DNA from: Serilophus lunatus
Lineage: Eukaryota; Chordata; Aves; Passeriformes; Eurylaimidae
NCBI GenBank assembly: GCA_013399895.1
Contig: VXBA01005459.1
Span: 986,258-1,050,257, forward strand
Direction: 5' to 3'
Length of the DNA stretch: 64,000 nucleotides
Part shown: positions 39,501 through 51,594 of the stretch, piece after piece
Numbering within the stretch: the stretch's first letter is position 1
Layout of the letters: every line of letters starts with the position of its first letter
Translations under genes and position numbers: made by a program
Notes under the pieces: model-generated
The model's input: the letters and a program-made list of their open reading frames with translations, nothing else
Database searches by the model: none
Told to the model about the DNA's origin: nothing

Positions 39501-42448
39501 ATTATGATCTCATCTCCAGTACACTGTTTACAAAGGTAGAACTAAATGTGGGTCTGCAAAACCCTTTCTCCCCTTCTGGTACACGTGTAGATGAAAGTAA
39601 GTTATGTGGAGAGACTTTATAACAAAAGCAAAGCACAAAGTTTATCTTTTATTTCATAGATGAGAAGTTACTTATGGCACAGATACACATAGTTGAAAAC
39701 TTCAGTATTATTGAATGAAAGTCTAATAGGAGAAAAATTCTCTCTCCTTTTTATACAATGTGAAAGGGCAGATTTCAAGGGTTATGTACCTGGACTGATT
39801 CTCAAACCCTGGAAGAGCTCTGAAATATGGTTTCCCACACTCTCCTGCCAGGAACAAGTAAGATGTAGAAAACACCAAGTTATCCCACATTGTAGCAATC
39901 TCTTAACTACTGCAGTAGGGAATGTGACACCATGCTTGCTGCTGGTGGTATTGGTGTCAGATTCAGCTTCAAGAACCGGACTAGGCCGGTCTCTTCCTTT
40001 GCTGTGGAAATCTCTGTGTTCCAGATAATAGAGTGCCCATGGCTGCAGACCAGCTAAGTCTCTTCTTTCTTCTTTCACTCAAACAACCCACTTCTTCCCC
40101 AAAAGAGCAGCTTCACTACATCCATTTCAAACTGAATTGCAACTTTGGGACAATATGCTTATCCAAACTTGTTCACTGAAAGGCTAACTATGAATCTCAG
40201 GAACAATAATAGCACTTAAATAGAGGGGAACAACCTTCTGGGAATATATTTAATCGTAGAGACTGTGAACAGGGAAATTTTTAAAGAAGAGTTCGAGAGG
40301 AAATAATACTGTGCATGATGCTGTGTTTTCAAAATCAACAATCTTTTTCCAAGCGTAAGATTTTCTTCAGATGAAAGTAATTTCTCTTACATTCTGATAG
40401 GATCACTTGTGTGAAGTTAGGCTCCCTAGTGATCACACACAAGCTGCATTCTGCCACAAGGCTTCTCATGAAGAAAATTTCTGACATTTTACCTCTGCAG
40501 CAGCCAGCTGGGATATGACTTATGGCTTCATGTTTGGCATGGACTAAGAAATCAAAAGCTATCGTCCACACTCTGTATTTTACTTTATCGAAAATCTTCC
40601 AGAAAGTATGTTGTGAAGAATCTCAAATACGAATGGAAGATTCACATCAGTTATTAGAACTTTAGACAAGTTTTAAAATACAACTTTCCATACGCAAAAT
40701 ACTTTTTCTTACAGACATTGGAGAAATCTGTGATATATTGCTATATGAATTTGGTAGGGAAAAGTAATCAAGCCACCCAGAGGTGATGTTTTTTCTTCCT
40801 AGGAATGAGGTCTCTTTAGGGCAGGAACACCTGCAGGCTGTTCTGAGTCTCTGGTAAGATGATTAAAATCTTTGTCTATGACAAAGGTAATGTTATGCAG
40901 AAACATGGGAGGGAGATATCATTTTATGTAATGTTCTGGTTTGCACTGGCACTAAAATTTTGGACCACGACTGTGCAGAGGCAAACAAATACCAGTGCCT
41001 TTTGCTGCCAATCATCCCTAACTACTTAAATGTTCTATGTTTTCCTGTAGCATCTTGAATTATGGCTGTTCAATGCACTCCTCTTGTGCAGACACATGGA
41101 CTAAGTTTGCCAGGCCCTGTAGGTCTCCGCTACTTATGCCACCTCAGGTGTAACTTTGTGAAAAGGCTTTGTTTAAAACACAAACAGAAGAGACGAGTTA
41201 CTCCAAGGTAGATACTCTGACTTCTCTCTGAAACACAGATAGGACCACTACAGAAGTTCATCTCTATTAATCACTTATTTTGGATCTCATCTTCTCTGAT
41301 GGTCTTTCTCCTCGAGATATGACTTTCCTTGTGACCTAGTAAAAGTCTCCACAAACCAGAAATGAAGCAAAACATTTGAAATTGCTGCAAAACAATTCTT
41401 AAGACGGAAAAGCAGTCAATCAAAAGAAATGAAACAGTGAGATCTAGCTGTGATAAACCATCAAAACCCAGTTTTCAGATACAGTCTGTGTAAATATGCC
41501 TCATCTACAGAACAAAGACAGTGTTAGTGATAGTAATACGTGACTGAAATCCAACACTGTCAAAGTTTTTTTCCTCCTTGTTCTCCATAGCACTGATAAG
41601 TTGGTGTGCATTCTTGTATAATCTACTTGAAAGATTCAAATTACGCAGTGTTTGCCAAACCTGACACTTGGCCAAAGAAGTACTTAGCAGAACTAATACA
41701 AGGACTAGTGATCAAATGACAAGTTCTTGAAAAAGTGTCATTATCTGTTTGATGAGTGACAATTTAAGTCTCAGTTTGCTGCTGGTGCCTCTTGAAGGAG
41801 GCTCCAAAAACATAGTTAATAACTTGCCCATATTCTAAGAACTCTTAATTAATTGTTCATAGAGACACAGGATTTTAGAATATCATCCCCTGCAAGTTAA
41901 GTGCAAAAAGTCTCCATTCCTTTGATACAAGCAAGTGACTCACAGAGAAAGGTAATATTGCTACTACATGGTGATAAGAAAAGGTCACCAGTGCAGAATC
42001 CATATAATGTGAAGGAATTTTTACAGGAAATAAACATTTTGATTTTGAAGATTGACTGTGGGTGGTAAATATAGCACTACTGGCCTTTGTTTTATCTTCA
42101 AGATCAGAGAAAGGTCAGTGAAAATGCAGGAAGAATCTGTACATCTCTGCCATACCCTCTCAGTGATTAGGACCTGCTTTGGGCAGCTGACTTCCAATCA
42201 TAGGATATTGCTGTACGTATGGAAGCAAAGAATATTGGTCTGTAAACTCTAGCCATTGAAACTATTTCTAGTCTAAAATCATATGTAATGCTAGAACTAA
42301 GACAGCGAAAGCACAGATGGGTCTTCATAGCACATTTTCTGCTAAGCTGCAGCAGGAACAAAAGTTGACAGTCCAGCAAGTAGTACCTTCCCTTCTGCAT
42401 TACTATAAAAAACCTGGAGTTGTGTTTAACAGTTCTGGGTTTTGGTTC
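36573..42448. other. unannotated non-coding stretch
   Basis: AT-rich sequence with ORFs of up to 111 codons (plus, 39693-40028) and no recognisable motifs. It includes a small ATGAAT tandem repeat. I see no RNA gene or transposable element end. Confidence 0.5.
39331..39353. repeat. 6-bp tandem repeat ATGAAT
   Basis: Three and a half perfect ATGAAT units. It gives an alternating Met-Asn run in one frame, which is a repeat effect and not a protein feature. Confidence 0.8.
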
Positions 42449-42504
42449 TTTTGTTTTGTTTTGTTTTGTTTTGTTTGTTTGTTTGTTTTGTTTGTTTGTG
42501 TTTG
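42449..42504. repeat. TTTTG/TTTG microsatellite
   Basis: Units of TTTTG change into TTTG and back over about 56 bases. It is prone to slippage and length variation. ORFs on both strands through it (Phe/Cys/Val-rich plus, Lys/Gln/Thr-rich minus) are composition artefacts. Confidence 0.9.
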
Positions 42505-43322
42505 CTTTCTAGGTTTTGAAGGTTTTTTTGTTTCTTGGAGGGTCTTTCGTTTGCTCTTTTCGTCTTTTGTTTTTTTCTCCTCTCCTCTGTAGCTTGTTGT
42601 TTCAAAATAGCAATTAGGAGTCTGGGAAAAACCTATGTCAATTTGACAATACTCTGACCATGCTCCACCTACTTCCCCTTTTGTTTGTAGGTACATGAAT
42701 AGTGACCTAGGAGAAGAGGTAGAGAAAAACTCCAATTAAGAGCAACATACCTCTTTCTTAAGGTGTTACGAAAGCTGGCATGATAAACTTGCAGTGTGAG
42801 ATGCTCCTTTAATCTGCAGTGCTATATCAATGCTCTCTTTTATCTCAGTTGCTGAAATTTGTCATTGCTCAGGTGTCGTAGTTACAGAGATCAGGAGCAG
42901 TTTATCATCATATGGATAACCAAATAAACTGTATATTCTATACCCCCTATGTAATTTCCGACAGCCTGGCAATAATGAATCATTTGTAGCAGCTGCCTAG
43001 GGCACACCTCATGTCTCAGGCTACAAGAGACAAAGAAAGGGACAAATCTTGAGAGGCAAAGGAGTGCTTTCACACCAGTGACTCAGTTATGGTAAATCTG
43101 CTCTGGGGAGGCACTAACACTTTCACACTCAGCTGGAGGGGTCCTCTCTGTGATGGACACGGCTGCACTGGCACAACAGGCAGTTACAGTGACTTAGATC
43201 ATCAAAGAGTCCGAAAATATCTCATGATTCACAGAGTTAAATCATCCATTGTGAGACTTCCTGGGTGAGGTACTGGGCATTCCCACCTGAACCTGAGCAT
43301 ATATAATCTTCAGGTTTTAGGA
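42505..43322. other. unannotated non-coding stretch
   Basis: About 800 bases with no recognisable feature before the first duplicated block. Confidence 0.5.
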
Positions 43323-43613
43323 TTTGGGGTTCCACTGATCCAGAAGAGGAATAGAACTTCAACACGACTGTAACCGTCATTCTTGAGGAGACTGCCATCA
43401 TGTGGTGGTTTTAACACTAGGGGGCGCAACAGTGATGAAAGACTGAATAGAAGCGAAAAACAGCTAACAGTTTATTTATTTATGGGACTCTATAGACCTT
43501 GTAGAATCCCACTAGGCACTAAACAGATACACACAACGAACTGACAATATTCTGCAAAGATAAAAAAACACAATGACAAACTGCTCCTCTGAGCAGACTG
43601 GTGGGCTGAGGAG
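43323..43613. repeat. 291-bp direct repeat, copy A of pair 1
   Basis: Identical base for base, by eye, to 43615-43905, with only one N between. It covers element flank plus the left end of the LTR-type element. This is best explained as unmerged contig overlap, not a biological duplication. Confidence 0.9.
43471..43480 (-). terminator. minus-strand poly(A) signal (first duplicate copy)
   Basis: TTTATTTATT on the plus strand is AATAAATAAA on the minus strand, about 75 bases before the minus-strand end of the element. The same signal reappears near 43763 because the block is duplicated in the assembly. Confidence 0.5.
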
Positions 43614-43614
43614 N

Positions 43615-43905
43615 TTTGGGGTTCCACTGATCCAGAAGAGGAATAGAACTTCAACACGACTGTAACCGTCATTCTTGAGGAGACTGCCATCATGTGGTGG
43701 TTTTAACACTAGGGGGCGCAACAGTGATGAAAGACTGAATAGAAGCGAAAAACAGCTAACAGTTTATTTATTTATGGGACTCTATAGACCTTGTAGAATC
43801 CCACTAGGCACTAAACAGATACACACAACGAACTGACAATATTCTGCAAAGATAAAAAAACACAATGACAAACTGCTCCTCTGAGCAGACTGGTGGGCTG
43901 AGGAG
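43615..43905. repeat. 291-bp direct repeat, copy B of pair 1
   Basis: Second copy of 43323-43613, after the N at 43614. I see no mismatch. Confidence 0.9.
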
Positions 43906-44207
43906 CAGGGGGGAGGATAGGAAAACCACATCGAAGATGGTATCTCCAGCCCTTGGAGCCTCTGAAAGACAAAAACAGTGAGAAGCACCCTCCCCCGGGA
44001 ACATGAGGGGAAAAGATACCACACTGTTGCAGCTGGGTTGTGTTCTGTCGTCACTGCTGGGGCTCCGGTGCCTCTGCGATGACACTGCGTGGCCTAGGGA
44101 CCCGGGAAACAGCAGCTGTGGTTCTCCCAGCACCGATGGAAGCTGGAAAGAGCCAGGACTCCCGTGTTCTGTGGCTTCTATGTGCTGCCAATCCCACGTG
44201 AACTTGA

Positions 44208-44464
44208 GCTCCTCCTCTTGGCCAGGCTGCGCTCCCATGGGATGGCTGCGTTGGGCACTGCCCTCTGTCCGAGATTTCACCATAAAGCAAAGATGGCACT
44301 CCCGCCAATAACCGCTCATGTGACTGCTCTTGCCAGGGGGAGAAGGGCTGCCGCTGCCACCCTGCCAGCGCCAGGGATGCCTGGGACACCGCCTGTGGGC
44401 TGCCCTTGGCCCAGGGGGCCAACTCTGCCCTGTGCACCGGCTGCCGCTGCTGCTGCTGGGACCT
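44208..44464. repeat. 257-bp direct repeat, copy A of pair 2
   Basis: Identical by eye to 44466-44722, separated by one N at 44465. Confidence 0.9.
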
Positions 44465-44465
44465 N

Positions 44466-44722
44466 GCTCCTCCTCTTGGCCAGGCTGCGCTCCCATGGGA
44501 TGGCTGCGTTGGGCACTGCCCTCTGTCCGAGATTTCACCATAAAGCAAAGATGGCACTCCCGCCAATAACCGCTCATGTGACTGCTCTTGCCAGGGGGAG
44601 AAGGGCTGCCGCTGCCACCCTGCCAGCGCCAGGGATGCCTGGGACACCGCCTGTGGGCTGCCCTTGGCCCAGGGGGCCAACTCTGCCCTGTGCACCGGCT
44701 GCCGCTGCTGCTGCTGGGACCT
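44466..44722. repeat. 257-bp direct repeat, copy B of pair 2
   Basis: Second copy of 44208-44464. Its end abuts exactly the start of pair 3 copy A, so the piece 44466-45053 holds no unique sequence. Confidence 0.9.
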
Positions 44723-45053
44723 GGCCCCACACCCCGCAGCCACGCTGATGGCCGCCAGGCCAGCTGCCGGCTCCAGGGACATCCCGCCGCCATCGGCATG
44801 GCTGCCAGGGCTGTGGGACCCCGGGAGAAGGGACCAGGAGGTGCCGGGAGCTGGGGGTCCCCCCTGCCCACTGGCAGAGTGGCAGGGCCACCCCTGCCCC
44901 TGCCAGAGGTGCCGGGACCAGGCTACTACCCCATGGCACCTGGGGACAGGCTCAGGATGGCCCAGGGCCGTCAGGGCATTAGGGATGGTCCCAGCACGGC
45001 CCCAGGGGACCTCGCAGCGAGGCACGCTCCCCAGCTCAGGCCAGCCTCGCAGG
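44723..45053. repeat. 331-bp direct repeat, copy A of pair 3
   Basis: Matches 45055-45385 with four substitutions: 44740 C against 45072 A, 44910 T against 45242 G, 44958 T against 45290 C, and 44964 A against 45296 C. The N at 45054 separates the copies. Confidence 0.9.
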
Positions 45054-45054
45054 N

Positions 45055-45385
45055 GGCCCCACACCCCGCAGACACGCTGATGGCCGCCAGGCCAGCTGCC
45101 GGCTCCAGGGACATCCCGCCGCCATCGGCATGGCTGCCAGGGCTGTGGGACCCCGGGAGAAGGGACCAGGAGGTGCCGGGAGCTGGGGGTCCCCCCTGCC
45201 CACTGGCAGAGTGGCAGGGCCACCCCTGCCCCTGCCAGAGGGGCCGGGACCAGGCTACTACCCCATGGCACCTGGGGACAGGCTCAGGACGGCCCCGGGC
45301 CGTCAGGGCATTAGGGATGGTCCCAGCACGGCCCCAGGGGACCTCGCAGCGAGGCACGCTCCCCAGCTCAGGCCAGCCTCGCAGG
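45055..45385. repeat. 331-bp direct repeat, copy B of pair 3
   Basis: Second copy of 44723-45053, with four single-base differences, as expected of two haplotypes or of sequencing error. Confidence 0.9.
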
Positions 45386-45995
45386 CACCTGGAAACCCTG
45401 CCCGGCCTAGGGGGAGCCCCACACAGCCCCTTCCCCCAGAGTGAGCCCCGCGGCCAGACATGGCCTGGGGGGTCCCCAGACCCCAGGGAGAAACCTGAAC
45501 CCAGCACGGGCTGGACCCGGTGGGACGAGGCCTCCCCCCCCCGCCCCCCCTTGAGATGCGGTCCCACAGTCACTCCCCGCAAGGACCTGGGGAGGGGTTT
45601 CACCATCCAAGTTGCCTGTTTCCCTTCTCAAGGAAAAGAAAAACCAATTTTAAAGAAAACATCCTTCCCCCTCCCCCAAGAAAAACTGCTTCCCTAACCC
45701 ACTACACATCATTACTCCAACAGAAGTGTGACCATCATCCTAGTTTTCTTCCAGGAAGGTTTCCTTCCCTTCTGTTTTGCACTCAGGGTGACCATGCGGT
45801 GCTCAGCACAGGAGCTACAAGCACTGTGCTGTGCTTGTCCCAGGGGGCTGGGTTATACTCTGTGGTTGTGGGTCAAAACTAGTTTTACATTGTATCATTG
45901 TATGTATTGTAATCTCTTTAGTAAACTGTAACTCTAATTTGTAATCTCTCGTAAATTGAGTTAATTTCTCCCACCAGTTTACTTTTAAACCAGCA

Positions 45996-48900
45996 CGTGT
46001 GGTCCTTCTGGAAATGTTGAGAACAGGCTAACAGATTGCCTTCCCACCTCCTGTCATTAGTCCTGTTTTGTAGACCCCCATCTGCCTATCAAGAAGTCTC
46101 CATCTTAATACAGAAAGCTGTCTTGAAAAACAGTTGTTATGCCCCTGCAGTCCCAAACCTAATTGGGTCCCAGTCCATAAACAGTGCTTCTAAAAGATGC
46201 TGATGGTAAGAAGAAGAAAGGCCTTGCACCTCCAAAACCAGGTCATTGGCTTGATGTCATGAGCAAGCCTAAGAAGCCACAACCACATGAGTGTACCACC
46301 TCATTCAGAGAAACAGCATTGTCTTCCCCTCTGTTACTCTCTTCTAGCATTTCTCTTGTCCAAAAAGATGCACTGTTGCAGAATTCAATGCATTTTGAGT
46401 TTCCTTCTTGTCTCATGCAGATATTTGGATGAGCTGCTTAAAACACCATGGATATTTGACTTTATAACCTTTTTTCCCCATCCCTAACCCTTCCTCCCTG
46501 CCCCCCCCCCGAAAAGTATTTTCATTCTGCTATTTTGTGACATTTTAAAGATGACGCATGTGAACCTAAAATATGACCAATATCCTGTCTCCACCATACC
46601 CTGTTTCAGAGCATAAGGAAACACTACTGAAGCTCTTTCAGGTTGTTTTCTTAAAATAAGTTAATTTCAGTGGTCATTTTCATAATTTCAGGAGCTATCT
46701 CTGCTCAGGCTCTTAGCTCAGACTGTCCCTACTTGGTCAGAGGCCACGAGTTCAAAACACAGAGAGATATTTCCCTTTGCTGGACATGTTTATGAACCAG
46801 TATCCTCTTTAGCAAGATAGATGTTGAAAAATAAACAAGTGATCTTCTTCTGTGTTTGACCCTGAAGGGTACAGGTAAATAATCACAGGATTTAAATTTG
46901 TGCATCTAAGTATAGCTATTCCCATGTGCCTCTGGAAACATCTAGTTTTCTATGTTGACTACATAAGGAATCAAGGTCGCTAACATTAGCTTTTGTAATT
47001 GGATGCCTCATGTAGGCCGTGCAAACATCATCCTATAACTCACAAATACTTTAGCTGGAGGTCAGCATCACCATATATTTCAAAAGCATATAAATATCAC
47101 TGAAAAATTTTACTGGATTACATGACTACTTGCAAATGTAAGCTGCACATTGAGTTTATCTCAGAAGCATAATACTCTATGCTCGGGATTGCTATATTGA
47201 GGAAAATACTTGGAAAGTAAGCCACGACTTGTGGGATATGTCACAGGTTATGAAGAAGCATTGCAAGGTTGTATTTTGGACTATTTGCTACTCGTTGTTG
47301 GGAAACTATACCAAAGGGTTCTCTCTGGAACTCCAGTTTATTTAGTAAGCAATTGAGTCACATGTATGTTAGGATGGAGTATTTCAGCATTTTAGCCATA
47401 TGTTAAATATGGATATTTCCTTGAATGACACTTATTCTTGTGCTGAAGAAAAACAGATAAGAGAGTCAAAAAGTGTTTGTAAACAAGCCACTGGTTAAGG
47501 ATGGAACAGGTTTTCAGACCCCTGTATGATTTTGGCATATTTTTCAGTAGAATAATTTACATTGCTGTTCAAGAGGAATTTAGATGATTTAGCAGTTGGA
47601 ATTCACTGTATTTCTCTATACTCAATGCATTTTTTTCCCCATGTTTCCAGTTTATTTCATATCTATATTGACTGGTGATTTTAAAGTAGTATAAGGATTT
47701 ACATTTTTTGTGAGTGTTCAAGGGCTTTTATTGCTAAATATTTTGAAGAGAAGTAGAGTTTATGGTGTGCTTCAGCAATTCATATTATGGTCCACAGATG
47801 GAAGAAGTATTCAGGCTATAGAAGGGACTCAGACTCCCCAGTTTATGTTGATTATCCAGCTAGCCCTATGTCCCAACAATCTCTTGCCATCCAGGCTGGT
47901 TAATTTATGATCATTGCTTTGCAAATTAAAGAACTATCCTAAAACAGCATAGTTTTTTATCACATCTATTAATTTTTCCTTTATTGCAATATCATCTGCC
48001 AAAGAAAAAGGTTCTGTTTTATTGTGTTACACCTACAGTTCAAACTTTGTTCCATTATGCTATTCGCAGAGAAAAATATCACCCCTGCTTTTAGGAAACT
48101 GATTCTCATTTAAATATCACCCTTGAGTTCTCACATTCGTAAAAATACTGAACAGGAGTTCTGCTGGATCATTGTTGATTTCCTTCCCCACAGATTGCTT
48201 CAGTCTATGACCAAGAGTTATTTAAAATAACTGCAGTAAAAACCACTTTCCCTCTTTATCATAGACATTGATATATTGATACACTCTACATTGACATTGG
48301 TACATTGATACATTGATCTGGTTCTTTTGTGTCTGTTTATTGATAGCTATAGAGTTTTCCATCTTTGACTTTCTATAATCACAATCAGATTGAGATGAAT
48401 TTATAAATTTATCTCAATTTATAGACTATTATTAATTTTTATTTACTCATGTATTTGCTATATGATAACATCAGGTCACAACAAGATGGCTAGAAAACCT
48501 ACTTGAGTAATTATATACGCTATCAGGTGGCCTTACTAAGTAGCTTTTGTATGGTCTTGACAGACTCTCTGTGAGTATCAGAAGACTTAAGATATAACTA
48601 TTGGAGAAATGCATATCCCCTGACCATATGGTCATGTAGAAGAGGAGATCAATTCTCGCAAACTATCTTCACAACAAGTGATAGAAGGTTGTGTGGTAAT
48701 GTTTGGAGTTAGTTTTAGAAGAAAAATTCCTTCCAACTAAGGAATTGTAACTAGAAGTTGCTATTAATTCTCTCACACTTTATTGTCAACCAATCTCTTA
48801 GGAATCTCCACTTCTCCTGCTGAGTATTTTGCTTCTGTCATTTTTGTAACAGACTATCTGACCTTAAGACTACAGCATTATATGTAACTGAATACTTCAC

Positions 48901-51471
48901 CAAAATAAAATAAAAATCACATGATAATGCTTGATTTGTTATTTTAAGCATTCTAACATTTCCTTTTAGTTTTATAAACAAGAAATATTAGATTTTGCAT
49001 TAATTATAAAGAGTTCACTGTTTGTTTTTAAGGTACCTTCACTCAGTTGCAATCTTCCACTTCTCAGCTCTCACTGTTTTCAGGTGAGTCACAGTGGGGG
49101 CAATTAATTTTGAATAGACTCTTCTCAGCATTTTAGAAACAAACACAGGGAAGCTATCTCTTTTAAATCCTCCTCTTCTTCCCAGTATCCTTGAATTTAA
49201 TAGATCCTCATCACAGAATTTTTAAAGATATTCTCTGTATATATATAGTGTGCTGTATTAAGACTGAGCAGCTCATAAAAGATGAGACAAAAAGTGAAAC
49301 TATACTGAGAGGTACTCGAATATATTTTACCTTTAATTTCAGCAATGGTTCTGAACTGCAGCAAATACAGATCAGATGTTATCTACTATCATATATTGCA
49401 AAAAAGGCAGACTGTCTCTCTTGATGAATAGTAATAATCTCTCTCTGCTCTGACAAGTTTATCAAATTAGATTCAGTTTAACTTCTTACCTTCAGTTTCT
49501 AAACTATTCAGAAAGATAATTATTCGGCTAAAGTACAGCTTAGGTGACCAGTAACAGAGCAGTGAAAAGAATGAACTGAATTATCTTCACAGTTCAGGTA
49601 TATTCTGTGTCATTCTATAGAAGACGTATCAAGACTTTAATAGAGAAAAAGAGAAGTTAAGAACATTTTACACAAATAATAAATTAAATCAACACTTTAG
49701 AACTCTGTCAAAGTTGCAAGACTTGTAGATGGTTCATGTCTGTGAAGTTCTTCAAATTAATTTATTGGTAGCATGATAAAATTCCTAGGTTTTTATTTCA
49801 CTGATTAACTCCTGTTCAGTCTGGTATATCTTTCCTAGGAAGGCAAAGTTTTAGTTACATTCCTTGAGTGATGTAATTACACAAGATTAGATTAGAATTT
49901 AGATGCCAGCACCATATGTTGCAATGTGGAGAGCTGCATTAAGCATATTTCAGTACCTTCACGGGGTATGTCTCATGTCAACATACAATAAATATGCATA
50001 TATTCTGGTCCTCTCCAAAGATACAAACCAGTTTCATGGTGGTAAACATGTTAAACTGGAAAAAAGACTAAAAAAAATCTCGTCATAAGCTCTATCTAAA
50101 TTAAATGTCTAGAAAGACATTGAAACATTACTTGAAATAGTGTCATTAAGGTGAGGCATGTATGCAGTTGAAATTGGATGGTTGCAATGCAGATAGATAG
50201 GCTTGTTCAGATTTGTTGCTTGTTCAGCAACATTAGCTCATCTCAGCCAGGTTAATGTTCACTGTTTAAAGAATAACAACACTAGAATATTTATACATAC
50301 CTGTCACTTCTTGAGAAAGGGAAATTTAATATAAATACAGATATAACTGAAAGTTCTAGGTAATGAAGTACCAGATGGTGATGTGTTTTTTTTTAACATA
50401 TTAATAGCTAATAAAATTTTGTTTCTTGGCACAAAGCCTGAAACCAAAGATTTTTGACCCAGCACAAAGGCTCAGGATAGCACAAAAAAGCTGACATAAC
50501 CCAGTGTATTCAGTTAAAACTTGCCTGCCACACTTTGACAAGGTGAGACCTTTCCACTGCCAGCTGAAGGACTTTCCACATCTTCCTGTTCAACTTCCTC
50601 TTACTGTTGATAGCTGCCTGCAGGATTTGGGAGTGACTTCAGATTCCCTATGAGTCACAAATGCATCCACACAAAGACATACTCCTCCTTGTGCAAGGGG
50701 CACTGAAGACAGAAATCCAGGAACCATTATCACTTTAACACTGAGCTGCCTGCTTTTTGGTGCATTCTGAAGGCAATACTTTGTCTTGCAATATTGCCTT
50801 GCAATACTTTAGAACGCTTTCAAATGGTTAAAATTTGTGGAGCTGTGACATGTGGAATCATCTTATTGAATGATATATAAAACCAAGAACGTAAACCTAA
50901 AGGAAGTCCAGTGGCATGTCAAAAATGAACTTAATACTTACTCTGTCACTATTAACTGTGGAGATTTGAACATTTATCAATGTAGTTGCCAGATTTAGAA
51001 AGACCGTTGCTAAATTATCACAATTCTTTCCTATTAATAGAGTCAATCATTGTGAGATATTGTGTTGTGCTGAAGAAATCTCCAACTCTGATACATGAAA
51101 AGAAAAACATTTCTTTGACTGAAAACAAATATAATACTCCAGCAAACAGACAGCTATTGATTGCATTTGTTTTACACACTGAATAATAACTCATTTCATT
51201 TTTTAAAATAATACCTGATTCAAACTGAGGAGACTAATTCCATCTCAGTAGAAGTTTTTGTCTGCAGAAGGCTATAAAAGTAATTCATTACTTGTTATTA
51301 AAGATTATGTCAATTCCTAACATACAGAATAAAATTTTACTGTTGAGGCTTAGGTTCATGATTTGCATGTTATTTGTAATCGTCTGGATAAAGGTCCAAG
51401 TCTGGAATTTGCTAGAATGTAGCTTTACTTGTATTTCTTTAAAATACATAATATAGAAATTTACACACAGA
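45996..51471. other. unannotated non-coding stretch
   Basis: AT-rich sequence with ORFs under 85 codons, a C-run at about 46501-46510, and an ACATTGAT-type minisatellite listed separately. No RNA gene or recognisable transposable element end. Confidence 0.5.
48264..48318. repeat. imperfect ACATTGAT minisatellite
   Basis: About seven imperfect units of ACATTGAT / ATATTGAT / ACATTGAC, two of them perfect at the end. Confidence 0.65.
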
Positions 51472-51594
51472 ATTACACACAGAATTAATAAGGTTGGAAA
51501 AGACCATGGAGATCATCAAGTCCAACCTTTACCTAGGTTAACAACCTATCCAACACCAGTCTAACGTGTATACCATCTAAACCACTTAAACCAT

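Larger units (their letters stand above)
43401..45995 (-). mobile_element. GC-rich avian LTR-type element, minus strand
   Basis: Read on the minus strand, the element starts TGCTGGTTTAAAAGTAAACTGG (from 45995) and ends AAAACCACCACA (at 43401). These near-inverted TG...CA ends are a style I recognise from bird LTRs. An AATAAATAAA poly(A) signal lies near the minus-strand 3' end, and an ATTGG (reverse CCAAT) lies in the GC-rich middle. As assembled it is 2,595 bases. Three duplicated blocks, each next to a single N, account for 882 of these, so the real length is probably about 1.7 kb. No clear target duplication was found (CATCA on the left, CGTGT on the right), and the exact ends are uncertain. 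No retroviral coding motif was seen. It could be a solo LTR or a short non-autonomous element. Confidence 0.6.

Noticed and set aside
42317..42735. Phe/Cys-rich and Lys/Gln/Thr-rich ORFs
   Set aside because: They are translations of the TTTTG/TTTG microsatellite on the two strands.
44003..44311. Plus-strand ORF whose start looks like a signal peptide (TLLQLGCVLSSLLGLRCLC)
   Set aside because: It is antisense to the LTR-type element, ends in a duplicated block, and has no family resemblance; hydrophobic starts occur by chance.
43804..45697. ORFs of 355, 406 and 369 codons
   Set aside because: They overlap on both strands, cross N positions, repeat peptide blocks through assembly duplication, and lie in a GC-rich LTR-type element.
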